DNA from: Bradyrhizobium diazoefficiens
GTDB taxonomy: Bacteria; Pseudomonadota; Alphaproteobacteria; Rhizobiales; Xanthobacteraceae
Direction of reading: 5' to 3'
Assembly: GCF_016616425.1 (NCBI RefSeq)
Contig: NZ_CP067101.1
Location: 2,790,001 to 2,854,000, forward strand
DNA length: 64,000 nt
Shown: piece after piece, positions 26,294 to 34,709 of the stretch
How the letters are laid out: every line of letters starts with the position of its first letter
Position numbering within the stretch: position 1 is the stretch's first letter
Program-made: the position numbers and the translations under genes
Notes under the pieces: generated by a model
Databases searched by the model: none
Told to the model about the DNA's origin: nothing
The model's input: only the letters and a program-made list of their open reading frames with translations

Positions 26294-27247
26294 ATGGCTG
26301 CATACGCATTCGACACCGAGATCACAGAGACGGCCGAGGCCCTGATCGGACCATGGCGCCGGCCGCGCCAGATGCTGCAAGCGCAAACCTACGACGCGCA
26401 CGCGTCCATTCACGACGACGCCACCGCGCAGAAGCTCGGCTTCAAGGGCGGCACCATCGAAGGCCCGACGCATTTCAGCCAGTTCGCCCCGCTCGGCGCG
26501 CGTCTGTGGGGACGCGCATGGTTCGAGACCGGCTGTATATCTGCGCATTATCGCAGCGTCTGCTATGAGGGTGAGGAGGTCCAGGCGATCCTGTCGAAGC
26601 CATTGCCCGGCACGAGCCAGTGCCAAATCCAGATGGTCAAGCGCGACGGCACGGAGGTGCTGCGCGGCACGGCCTGCGTCGGTGAACCGCACGCGGCGAC
26701 TGCGCTGGAGGCCCGCCTCGCCGAGCTCAAGCCGCTGGCCGATCCCGTGATCCTGCGCGACGTCCATGTGGCGCAGACCAGCAAGCGGCAGACGGTGCGC
26801 ATGGCGTTCGACCAGATCATGGGCGAGCTCTATCCGTTCTCCCTCAGGCAGAAGCTCGCCGTGATTACCGAAAGCTCGCCGTACTATTCCGGCGCCGACA
26901 ATCCTTGGCGCAGAGCCATCATTCCGATGGAGATGCTGAGTGTGCTGTTCCAGTACCGCTCGAAGGACGATCCGCTACCCGCCAAGGGGCCGGCCGTCGG
27001 CCTGTTCGCCGATCAGGAGATCAGGCTGGTGAAGGGGCCACTCTACGTCGACGAGGATTACGAGGTCGAGCGCGAGGTGGTCGCGCTCTCCGGCAGCCGA
27101 CGCACCGAAAGTGCCTGGGCCAAGACGCGCGTGTTCGACAAGACGAATACGGTGGTCGCCACCATGCTGCTGAACATGGCGACGCTGAAGGAATCCTATG
27201 CGCCGTATGAAGAAGAGTATCGGCAGCTCTATGGGGCGGGACGATAA
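26294..27247 (+). CDS. Hypothetical protein, possible hotdog/MaoC-like fold
   Basis: A 317-residue protein that I cannot name with certainty. The segment HDDATAQKLGFKGGTIEGPT and the following HFSQFAP match the substrate-entrance part of MaoC-like hydratases, and ISAHYRSVCYEGEEV fits the second hotdog strand pair. The second half (DEDYEVEREVVALSGSRRTE) may be another hotdog-like repeat. This suggests an acyl-CoA hydratase or binding protein. The ATG at 26294 is chosen over 26282 because GGAG lies six bases before it. It is divergently transcribed from the IorAB fusion, which makes acyl-CoAs, so a linked role is possible. Confidence 0.6.
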   Translation: MAAYAFDTEITETAEALIGPWRRPRQMLQAQTYDAHASIHDDATAQKLGFKGGTIEGPTHFSQFAPLGARLWGRAWFETGCISAHYRSVCYEGEEVQAILSKPLPGTSQCQIQMVKRDGTEVLRGTACVGEPHAATALEARLAELKPLADPVILRDVHVAQTSKRQTVRMAFDQIMGELYPFSLRQKLAVITESSPYYSGADNPWRRAIIPMEMLSVLFQYRSKDDPLPAKGPAVGLFADQEIRLVKGPLYVDEDYEVEREVVALSGSRRTESAWAKTRVFDKTNTVVATMLLNMATLKESYAPYEEEYRQLYGAGR

Positions 27248-27257
27248 CGCCACGCTC

Positions 27258-27308
27258 CTCGTCGTCATTCCAGGGCGACGCGAAGCGTCGAGCCCGGAAT
27301 GACGAGCG
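27258..27308. repeat. Short inverted repeat, CTCGTCGTCATTCC type
   Basis: The arms CTCGTCGTCATTCC and GGAATGACGAG enclose GGGCGACGCGAAGCGTCGAG, which itself forms an inner hairpin around CGACGCGAAGCGTCG. A related but diverged element is at 62901-62937. It lies just after the hotdog-like gene and may end its transcript. Confidence 0.65.
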
Positions 27309-27434
27309 GAGAACGCTCATCCTTTAAGCAAATGCACGTCGCAAAGCCGTCGCACAGGGAATGAGCAAGCGGCAGCGCGCGGCATAACCTCCTGATCACG
27401 CTGCGAATTCCCTCGCGTTCTGCGCGCGACTACT

Positions 27435-27446
27435 ATTGTACACAAT
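27435..27446. promoter_or_regulatory. ATTGT-AC-ACAAT inverted repeat, possible GntR-type operator
   Basis: Two perfect 5-base arms separated by two bases. This shape is typical of GntR-family operators (often ATTGTATACAAT-like). It touches the -24 element of the sigma-54 promoter that begins at 27446, so a protein bound here would interfere with or modulate that promoter. Confidence 0.5.
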
Positions 27447-27461
27447 GGCACGGCGCTTGCA
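27446..27461 (+). promoter_or_regulatory. Sigma-54 (RpoN) promoter for the biuret hydrolase-like operon
   Basis: TGGCACG-N4-TTGCA is an exact match to the -24/-12 consensus, with the GG of -24 and the GC of -12 spaced correctly. Transcription would begin about 27472, 26 bases before the start codon at 27498. This implies activation by NtrC or a similar enhancer-binding protein, in keeping with a nitrogen-scavenging operon. No confident NtrC site was found upstream. Confidence 0.75.
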
Positions 27462-27497
27462 GAACTCCTGGCACAGTTCTCGCGAGGGGCAGGCGTC

Positions 27498-28202
27498 ATG
27501 CTGAACTCGAGCAAGCCGACATTGGGCGTCATCAGCGCCGAGCCCGAGCCGATCAAGCTCGACTGGCCCGCCACCGCGCTTCTCATCATCGACATGCAGC
27601 GCGACTTCATGGAGCCCGGCGGCTTCGGCGAGACGCTCGGCAACGACGTGAGCAGGCTTGCGCGTGCGGTGAAGCCGATCGGCGCGGTGCTGACGGCGGC
27701 GCGCGACACCGGCATGCTCGTGATCCACACGCGCGAAGGCCATCTCCCCGATCTCTCCGACGCGCCCCCGGCGAAAGTCGAGCGCGGCGCGCCGAGCCTT
27801 CGCATCGGCGATCCCGGCCCGATGGGCCGTATTCTCATCCGCGGCGAGGCCGGCCACGACATCATCCCCGAACTCTATCCGCTCGACAGCGAGGTCGTGA
27901 TCGACAAGCCTGGCAAGGGTGCGTTCTACGCCACCGAGCTCTCCGACGTGCTGGAGAAATACGGCATCGAAAATCTGCTGGTGTGCGGCGTCACAACCGA
28001 AGTGTGCGTCAACACCACGGTGCGCGAGGCCAATGACCGCGGCTACCGCTGCGTTGTCATGTCGGACGGCTGTGCATCCTACTTCCCCGAATTTCACGAG
28101 ATGGGCCTGAAGATGATCAAGGCCCAGGGCGGCATCTTCGGCTGGGTCGCAACCTCAGCCGCGGTACTGGAGGCGTTGAAGACTTCGAACATTTCAGCTT
28201 AG
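27498..28202 (+). CDS. Isochorismatase-family cysteine hydrolase, biuret amidohydrolase-like
   Basis: A 234-residue cysteine hydrolase. The catalytic triad is visible: Asp in [14 protein letters not shown], Lys in IDKPGKGAF and Cys in [11 protein letters not shown]. The region [10 protein letters not shown] ... [20 protein letters not shown] ... ELYP matches the rhizobial biuret hydrolase (BiuH) from memory far better than nicotinamidases or phenazine isochorismatases. The likely reaction is hydrolysis of biuret to allophanate and ammonia. Ureidoacrylate or N-carbamoylsarcosine hydrolysis are alternatives. An NCS2-like permease begins 10 bases downstream and a consensus sigma-54 promoter lies upstream. 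No allophanate hydrolase (AtzF/DUR) gene adjoins. Confidence 0.8.
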   Translation: MLNSSKPTLGVISAEPEPIKLDWPATALLIIDMQRDFMEPGGFGETLGNDVSRLARAVKPIGAVLTAARDTGMLVIHTREGHLPDLSDAPPAKVERGAPSLRIGDPGPMGRILIRGEAGHDIIPELYPLDSEVVIDKPGKGAFYATELSDVLEKYGIENLLVCGVTTEVCVNTTVREANDRGYRCVVMSDGCASYFPEFHEMGLKMIKAQGGIFGWVATSAAVLEALKTSNISA

Positions 28203-28212
28203 GGGCATCACC

Positions 28213-29883
28213 ATGAGCACAAGCATGACAGGGACGGCCGGCAAATCTGAGTTTAACAAGTCCGAATTCAAGCCGGCACTATGGACATCGGGCGACTGGA
28301 ACGCGTTTTTCGGCTTCGGCACCAACATCCTCGTCAACATGCTGGTGCTCACGGGCCTGTTGCGATTCGTCCTGAAGATGCCGGACAGTCTGGTGTTCGG
28401 CCGTATCCTGCCCGCGCTCGGGCTGATGATGTGCCTCTCCACTTTCTACTATGCGTACCTCGCCTATCGTCTGGCGCAGAAGACCGGCCGCAACGACGTC
28501 TGCGCGCTGCCCTCGGGCGTCAGCGTGCCGCACATGTTCATCGTCACCTTCGTGATCATGCTGCCGATCACGCTGAAAACCGGCGACCCGCTCAAGGGCT
28601 GGTCGGCGGGCCTGGTCTGGGTGTTCTTCCAGAGCTTCATTCTCATGATCGGCGGCTTCATTGCGCCGTTCATTCGCAAGATCACGCCGCGCGCGGCGCT
28701 GCTCGGAACGCTTGCCGGCGTCTCCGTCACCTTCATCTCGATGCGGCCCGCGCTGGAAATGTACATGACGCCGCAGATCGGCCTCGTTTGCTTCGCCATC
28801 ATCCTGGTGAGCTGGTTCGGCGGTGTGAAATATCCGAAGGGCATTCCAGCAGGTCTCATCGCCATCGCCGCCGGCATGGTCATCGCCTGGGGCTCGAACC
28901 TGTTCGGGCTCGACCTTGGCGGCCTGAGCCTCAAAGGCGTCGGCGCGGCGTTTGCCAATTTCGGCTTCTCGGTGCCGCTTCCCGCCGTGGGCCACGTCTT
29001 CTCCGGCTTCGAATTCCTCGGCATCATTCTCGTCACCGCCATCCCGTTCGGCATCTACGACCTCGTCGAGGCCATGGACAATGTCGAGAGCGCGGAAGCC
29101 GCCGGCGACGAATATCCGACCACCCGGGTGCTCACGGCCGACGGCGTCGTCAGCCTGATCGGCTGCCTGATGGGCAATCCCTTCATCAACGCCGTCTATA
29201 TCGGCCATCCCGGCTGGAAGGCGATGGGCGGCCGCATCGGCTACTCCGCCGCAACCGGGATCATGGTGATCGTGCTGGCCTGGTTCGGCATCATTTCGGT
29301 GCTGCTGGCGCTCGTGCCTGTGGTCGCGATCTCGCCGATCCTGCTCTATATCGGCATGCTCATCGGCGCGCAGGCGTTCCAGACCACGCCGGTCAAGCAT
29401 GCGCCGGCGATCGTGCTGGCACTGATGCCGCACCTGGCCGCTTGGGCCAAGCTGCAGATCGACACGATGCTGGGCTCGACCATGAACGCGGCGGCAACCG
29501 TCGGCGGCATGGCCGCCGACAAGGCCGATGCAGTGAAGGCTGCCGCGATCGCCGCGTTGCCGCAGCAGGGCGTGTTCTACCACGGGTTGGAAGTGATGGG
29601 CGGCGGCTCCATTCTCGGTGGCCTCATCCTGGGCGCGATCGGCGTCTTCATCATCGAACGCGACTTCGAGAAGGCATCAGGCTTCGCCTTCGTCGGTGCG
29701 GTCCTGACCTATTTCGGCTTCATGCACGGCGAGGCCGTCGGCATCGGCGGAGGCTTCGGCGTCACGCCCGCTGTCGCGCTGGCCTATGCCGCGATGGCCG
29801 CCGGGCTGTTCGCGGCCAGCAAGCTCGGCGCCGGCCAACACTATGCCGCGCATCCAGAGATGTCGGCCGCACCGGCGGAGTAG
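28213..29883 (+). CDS. NCS2-like permease
   Basis: A 556-residue integral membrane protein with about 12-14 hydrophobic segments. Signatures of the xanthine/uracil/adenine permease superfamily are seen, such as NDVCALPSGVSVPHMF near the start and the later block EAMDNVESAEAAGDE, corresponding to the conserved transport motif region. The protein is longer than usual because of an insertion near residues 415-445 (STMNAAATVGGMAADKADAV). It is 10 bases after the biuret hydrolase-like gene, so it probably imports that substrate or a related ureide. The exact substrate is an inference. Confidence 0.8.
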   Translation: MSTSMTGTAGKSEFNKSEFKPALWTSGDWNAFFGFGTNILVNMLVLTGLLRFVLKMPDSLVFGRILPALGLMMCLSTFYYAYLAYRLAQKTGRNDVCALPSGVSVPHMFIVTFVIMLPITLKTGDPLKGWSAGLVWVFFQSFILMIGGFIAPFIRKITPRAALLGTLAGVSVTFISMRPALEMYMTPQIGLVCFAIILVSWFGGVKYPKGIPAGLIAIAAGMVIAWGSNLFGLDLGGLSLKGVGAAFANFGFSVPLPAVGHVFSGFEFLGIILVTAIPFGIYDLVEAMDNVESAEAAGDEYPTTRVLTADGVVSLIGCLMGNPFINAVYIGHPGWKAMGGRIGYSAATGIMVIVLAWFGIISVLLALVPVVAISPILLYIGMLIGAQAFQTTPVKHAPAIVLALMPHLAAWAKLQIDTMLGSTMNAAATVGGMAADKADAVKAAAIAALPQQGVFYHGLEVMGGGSILGGLILGAIGVFIIERDFEKASGFAFVGAVLTYFGFMHGEAVGIGGGFGVTPAVALAYAAMAAGLFAASKLGAGQHYAAHPEMSAAPAE

Positions 29884-29935
29884 GAGAAGCGAGGCTCCTT
29901 GCGAAGCGGCCGCGCGATGTTCCGGCGCTTCCGCT

Positions 29936-30118
29936 TCAGGGCCGTACGGCCGGCGTCTCCATCGGCAGACCATGCGCCCGCGAGGCGCTTGTCGAAGTTG
30001 TCGTCGTGGCAGTTGGTGCAGGCAAGATTGAGCTGGCCCTCACGCCGCATGAAGAGCTCGCGGCCTGTGTCGGGCACACTGGAACTGTTCAAATCAACAG
30101 TCCGAGGGGTCTTGCAGC
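29936..30118 (-). pseudogene. soxA: soxA remnant (c-type cytochrome of the Sox sulfur-oxidation system)
   Basis: Reading the minus strand, PDTGRELFMRREGQLNLACT then NCHDDNFDKRLAG matches the C-terminal heme domain of SoxA (GQLNxxCxxCH). In another frame the sequence goes straight into HGLPMETPAVRP followed by a stop, which is the conserved SoxA C-terminus. The junction is near 29977. The 60 or more residues between these two (the YRLEWQ and GSLQRR region) are deleted, and the frame is broken. Nothing upstream resembles the SoxA N-terminal domain or SoxX. The ancestor therefore had a soxA here that has largely decayed. Confidence 0.75.
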
Positions 30119-30243
30119 CAATATGCGGCCTGGGACGACGCCCCGCCATGTTCCGGACGTTCCGATCGGCGAGGTTTGCCACCATTGTCGGGGTGCAAGA
30201 CGGCAATGCTTTGCTACACTGGCACCGATACCAGAGGAGTTCC

Positions 30244-31866
30244 ATGATCGTGCCGAGCCCCTGCAATGTACTGATGCTCTACCCGCTGTTCTCGGCAGAG
30301 TCCTTCTGGAGCTTTGGCGAATCCTGCAAAGTGCTGGGCGTCAAGCGCCCGGCCGCTCCTTTGGGCCTGATCACCGTTGCCGCAATGTTGCCCGAAAGCT
30401 GGACGGTCCGGCTGATCGATTGCAATACGGCGCCGTTCAGCGACGATGATCTTGCCTGGGCCGACGTGGTCTTCACCGGCGGAATGCTGCCGCAGCAAGC
30501 CGATACGCTGCGCCTGATCGAGACCTGCCGTGCCGCAGGCAAGCCGGTGGTCGTGGGCGGTCCCGATCCTACCTCGAGCCCTCACATCTATGAGCGGGCC
30601 GACTTCCGGGTGCTCGGCGAGGCCGAGAGCGTCATCGACGAATTCATCGCGGCCTGGGAGAGTGGCGCGCGGAACGGCGTCTTCACCGCACCGAAATTCC
30701 AGGCCGACGTCACCAGGACGCCGGTGCCGCGCTTCGACCTGCTCAAGTTCGAGGACTATCTCTATCTCGGTGTGCAGTATTCCCGCGGCTGCCCGTTCAC
30801 CTGCGAGTTCTGCGACATCATCGAGCTCTATGGCCGCGTGCCGCGGACCAAGACGATCGAGCAGATGTTTGTCGAGCTCGAGACGCTCTACAAGATGGGC
30901 TACCGCGGCCATCTCGACTTCGTCGACGACAATTTCATCGGCAACAAGAAGTCGCTGCGCCAGTTCCTGCCGCGGCTCGCCGAATGGCAGCGCGCCCACA
31001 ACTATCCCTTCGAATTGTCGACCGAGGCTTCGATCAATCTTGCCGACGATCCTGAATTGCTGGAGCTGATGGGTGCCGCCAATTTCTTCGGCATCTTCGT
31101 CGGTATCGAGAGTCCGGATCCCGCAACGCTGGTTGCGATGCGAAAGAAGCAGAACACGCGACGCAACATCGCCGAGAGCATCCACAAGATCTACGCCGCC
31201 GGAATGCTTGTTACCGCTGGCTTCATCGTCGGCTTCGATAACGAGAAGATCTCGATGGCTGATGCCATGATCGAGTTCATCGAAGAGGCGGCGATTCCCG
31301 TCAGCATGGTCGGCCTGCTCTATGCTTTGCCTAACACGCAGCTCACGCGCCGCCTGGAGCGCGAAGGCCGGCTGCATCCGGGCCACGACGTGGCACCGAC
31401 CATCGGCGCCGATCAGTGCACGGCCGGGATCAACTTCGATCCGGTTCGTCCGTTGCGGGATATCCTGACGGACTACAAGCGGGTGCTCGACCACATCTAC
31501 AGTCCGGCTGCCTATGCAAGGCGCGTCGACCGCCTGATGACGCTGCTCGACCGTTCCCGGCAGCGCCCTGAACTCGCCGAAGGCGATATCCGCGCCAGGC
31601 TCGGGGCGATGGAGACGGTTCACCGCGTGGTCACCGCGCTTCCCGAGGCACGCGGACCGCTCTGGCAAACCTTCATGAACTGCGCCAAACGCGACACGTC
31701 ATCCGCACGGATCGCGGTGCAGATGATCGCGGCCTATGCGCATCTCGGACCGTTCTCGCGCAAGGTTATCGACGCGATCGATGCGCGCCTTGCAGCCCTG
31801 GACAACGAGGCACTCATGCCGGCGGCGGCAACGGTTGACGTGACGGCTGCCCGGCATCTGGCTTGA
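30244..31866 (+). CDS. B12-binding radical SAM protein, DUF4070-type
   Basis: A 540-residue class B radical SAM enzyme. The N-terminal cobalamin-binding-like domain (about residues 1-150) includes VLMLYPLFSAESFWSF, PLGLITVAAMLP and VVVGGPDPTSSP. The radical SAM domain carries CPFTCEFCD, the CxxxCxxC iron-sulfur motif. The C-terminal 150 residues are a DUF4070-like region. Members methylate unactivated carbons; the hopanoid C-2 methylase HpnP is one characterised class B example, but nothing here identifies the substrate. GAGGAG four bases before the ATG at 30244 supports this start. The gene is followed by a convergent MFS exporter. Confidence 0.85.
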   Translation: MIVPSPCNVLMLYPLFSAESFWSFGESCKVLGVKRPAAPLGLITVAAMLPESWTVRLIDCNTAPFSDDDLAWADVVFTGGMLPQQADTLRLIETCRAAGKPVVVGGPDPTSSPHIYERADFRVLGEAESVIDEFIAAWESGARNGVFTAPKFQADVTRTPVPRFDLLKFEDYLYLGVQYSRGCPFTCEFCDIIELYGRVPRTKTIEQMFVELETLYKMGYRGHLDFVDDNFIGNKKSLRQFLPRLAEWQRAHNYPFELSTEASINLADDPELLELMGAANFFGIFVGIESPDPATLVAMRKKQNTRRNIAESIHKIYAAGMLVTAGFIVGFDNEKISMADAMIEFIEEAAIPVSMVGLLYALPNTQLTRRLEREGRLHPGHDVAPTIGADQCTAGINFDPVRPLRDILTDYKRVLDHIYSPAAYARRVDRLMTLLDRSRQRPELAEGDIRARLGAMETVHRVVTALPEARGPLWQTFMNCAKRDTSSARIAVQMIAAYAHLGPFSRKVIDAIDARLAALDNEALMPAAATVDVTAARHLA

Positions 31867-31876
31867 GCTGAAGCGC

Positions 31877-33265
31877 TTACTTCACCGTGAGCCGAAGGAA
31901 GCTCATCACGCTGCCGAGCGCTGCAAAGCCGGCGCCGAGCGCCAGCGCGACCGTTGCACCGTTGTGTCCGGCCATAGCAAAGCAGGCGCCGGCGAGTGCG
32001 GCCCCGGTCGTCTGTCCCGTCAAACGTGCGGTGGCCACGATCCCCGAAGCACTGCCGCTGCGGTGCGGAGGCGCGCTTCCCATCAGCGCTTTCATATTGG
32101 GCGCCTGGAAGAAGCCGAATCCCATGCCGCAGATCATGATCCGCCAGACGATATCGGCAATGCTCGGGCCCGTCGGAAGCGTCGCGAGCAGCGCCATGCC
32201 GAGGCCGAGCAGCACGAGGCCGATGCCGCCGAGCAGGCCGACCGCGTGGCGATCGGCGAGACGTCCCGCGATCGTCGCCATGATGCCGACCACCAGCGGC
32301 CATGGCGTCATGAAGAAGCCGGTCTCGACCTGCGAGCGGCCGAGCACATCCTCGAAATAGAACGGCAGCGAGACGAAGGCGAGCCCCTGGACGGCGAAGG
32401 AGCAGACCGCGGTCGCCGCCGACAGCGCGAACATCGGCCGGCTGAACAGGTCGATCGGCAGCATCGGCGCCGGATGATCGGCCTGACGGCGCGTCAGGAT
32501 AAAGCCGAGCACGAGCGCCGCGACCAGCTCGATGGTCACGACGGCGGGGGGCAGATTATGCGCGGCGCTGCCGATCCCGGTGATGAACAGCCCGAGGCAC
32601 GCCGACGCCAGGATCGCGCCGAGAAAATCAAAGCCGTGATCGGCGCGCGGTGTCTTCGGCAGCATCGCAAAGCCGATGCCGATCGCGACGAGGCCGAAGG
32701 GGATGTTGACCGCGAACAGCCATGGCCACGGACCTATCGCCAGGATCGCCGACGCGATCGAGGGCCCGAACGTGAAGGCGGTGGCGACCACCAGCGCGTT
32801 GTGGCCGAAGCCGCGGCCGAGCATCTTTCCGGGATAGACGAAGCGCACCAGCGCCGTGTTGACGCTCATGATGCCGCTGGCTCCCAGGCCTTGCAGCGTG
32901 CGCGCGACCAGCAGGCTGTCCAGCGACCACGCCACCGCGCAGAACAGCGAAGCGATGGTGAACAGGATGAGGCCGCCGAGATAGATGCGCTGGTGTCCGA
33001 CGATCTCGCCGAGCGCCCCGAGCGGCAGCAGCGTCGCCACCAGCGCGATCTGGTAGACGTTGACCACCCAGACCGATTGCTCCGGACTGACGTGCAGATC
33101 GGCGGCAATAGCCGGCAAGGCGATGTTGGCGATCGCTGTGTCGAGCGAGGCCATCGCCAGCGCGGTGAAGATCGCGGCAATCGCCCAGCGGCGCTGCGCG
33201 GCGGCAAGGCCATCGGCAATGGGGTGGTCGGGCTCGCGCGCGGCGGCAGGTAACGTGATTGTCAT
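31877..33265 (-). CDS. MFS transporter, DHA2 (14-TM) family
   Basis: A 462-residue exporter with about 13-14 hydrophobic helices. The DHA2 signatures LDTAIANIALPAIAADLHVS and WVVNVYQIALVATLLPLGAL are clear, as is RTLQGLGASG. Proteins of this family export drugs, antiseptics and other hydrophobic compounds by proton antiport. The ATG at 33265 is chosen because the upstream frame lacks membrane character. It is convergent with the radical SAM gene and divergent from the dehydrogenase at 33448. No regulator gene is adjacent. Confidence 0.88.
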   Translation of the reverse strand: MTITLPAAAREPDHPIADGLAAAQRRWAIAAIFTALAMASLDTAIANIALPAIAADLHVSPEQSVWVVNVYQIALVATLLPLGALGEIVGHQRIYLGGLILFTIASLFCAVAWSLDSLLVARTLQGLGASGIMSVNTALVRFVYPGKMLGRGFGHNALVVATAFTFGPSIASAILAIGPWPWLFAVNIPFGLVAIGIGFAMLPKTPRADHGFDFLGAILASACLGLFITGIGSAAHNLPPAVVTIELVAALVLGFILTRRQADHPAPMLPIDLFSRPMFALSAATAVCSFAVQGLAFVSLPFYFEDVLGRSQVETGFFMTPWPLVVGIMATIAGRLADRHAVGLLGGIGLVLLGLGMALLATLPTGPSIADIVWRIMICGMGFGFFQAPNMKALMGSAPPHRSGSASGIVATARLTGQTTGAALAGACFAMAGHNGATVALALGAGFAALGSVMSFLRLTVK

Positions 33266-33447
33266 TGCCTTGTTGTCATTGCGTTCGCGCGTTGCTCCGG
33301 CGGCGTGGCCCAAGGGACATTTGGCATGTACTACGGCAGGGCCGCCTTCCACAGGCATATGCGTGCATGCTGTGTATGCGCGAAGGCTGGGCGATGATGC
33401 CGGTTACCGGCGTATGATCGGCACGGTTGCAAATTCAGGGGATAGCC

Positions 33448-34509
33448 ATGCACATCGTCGTCATGCCGGGTGACGGCATTGGACCGGAGATCACGACCGC
33501 GACATCGCTCGTTCTGCGCGCAGCGTCCGAGCGCTTCCAGCTCAACCTGCGCCTGGAGGAGCACGCGGTCGGGCATGCGAGCCTGAAGCAATTCGGCACC
33601 ACCGTGCGTCCCGAACTGCTCGACATCGTCCGTGCCGCCGACGGCCTGATCCTGGGGCCGACCGCGACCTTCGACTTCAAGGACGAGGCGCATGGCGAGA
33701 TCAATCCGTCCAGGCATTTCCGCAAGAGCCTCGACCTCTACGCCAATGTCAGGCCCGCGCGCACCTATGCCGGGCGGCCCGGCCGCCTCGGCGAATTCGA
33801 CCTCGTCGTGGTGCGCGAGAATACCGAAGGCTTCTACGCCGATCGCAACATGGAGCAGGGCAACGGCGAGATGCTGGTCACGCCCGATGTCGCGATCTCG
33901 CTGCGCCGGATCACGCGGGCGTGCTGCGAGCGCATCGCGCATGCCGCCTGCCGTCTCGCGATGAAGCGGCGCAAGCATCTCACCATCGTGCACAAGGCCA
34001 ACGTGCTCAAGATCGGCGACGGCATGTTTCTCGACATCTGCCGCGGGGCGGCGAAGGCCTATCCCGGTCTCGCGGTCGACGACATCCTGGTCGACGCCAT
34101 GATGGCGCATGTGGTGCGCAATCCCGATCGTTTCGACGTCATCGTCGCCACCAACATGTTCGGCGACATCCTGTCCGATCTCACGGCAGAACTCTCCGGC
34201 AGCCTCGGCCTCGGCGGCTCGCTCAATGTCGGCGACCGCCATGCGATGGCGCAGGCCGCGCACGGTTCGGCGCCCGATATCGCAGGGCAGGACGTCGCCA
34301 ATCCGGTGTCGCTGATCCTGTCGACCGCCCTGCTGCTGGCCTGGCACGGCGAGACAAGCGGCGCCGTCCGCTACGAGGAAGCCGCGCGCGCGATCGAAGC
34401 CGCAGTGGCGAAGGCGCTTCGCGAGGGCAGGGCGACGCGCGACGTCGGCGGCAGGCTCGGCACGATCGCGGCGGGGGCGGCAATTGCGGAGATACTGCGA
34501 GCCGAGTGA
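33448..34509 (+). CDS. Isocitrate/isopropylmalate dehydrogenase family protein
   Basis: A 353-residue beta-decarboxylating dehydrogenase. MPGDGIGPEI opens the protein; VVRENTEGFYAD and the NMFGDILSDLTAELSGSLGL block carry substrate- and metal-binding residues; AAHGSAPDIAGQDVANPVS is the nucleotide region. The likely substrates are 3-isopropylmalate, tartrate or homoisocitrate. It is not obviously LeuB because no leuCD genes are near. The ATG at 33448 is preferred to a TTG at 33427. A second family member lies at 62957. Confidence 0.9.
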   Translation: MHIVVMPGDGIGPEITTATSLVLRAASERFQLNLRLEEHAVGHASLKQFGTTVRPELLDIVRAADGLILGPTATFDFKDEAHGEINPSRHFRKSLDLYANVRPARTYAGRPGRLGEFDLVVVRENTEGFYADRNMEQGNGEMLVTPDVAISLRRITRACCERIAHAACRLAMKRRKHLTIVHKANVLKIGDGMFLDICRGAAKAYPGLAVDDILVDAMMAHVVRNPDRFDVIVATNMFGDILSDLTAELSGSLGLGGSLNVGDRHAMAQAAHGSAPDIAGQDVANPVSLILSTALLLAWHGETSGAVRYEEAARAIEAAVAKALREGRATRDVGGRLGTIAAGAAIAEILRAE

Positions 34510-34709
34510 GTCGCTCCAAAACAGGAAACTCGAAAACAACCCCATGCACAGTAGCGATGGGCTTGATCGAAAAGAGATTTTTGTACCGCATTGCGGACGG
34601 CGTCCTGCCGCGTTCACGTGCCGCGCTCACGTTGACACGTCGGGCAAAACACCGGCACCCTGCTATCGTGGCTGCGGTCGGGTAAAGACCAGGGCTTCTT
34701 GCGAGCCTT

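Noticed and set aside
29917..30164. Similar 17-base segments ATGTTCCGG...TTCCG flanking the soxA remnant
   Set aside because: Three mismatches in 17 bases and no transposon-type ends; insufficient to call target-site or recombination repeats.
28281..30449. 722-codon plus-strand frame overlapping the permease
   Set aside because: It is a shifted frame of the permease and continues through the intergenic region; the product is Arg-rich with no membrane or other signature.
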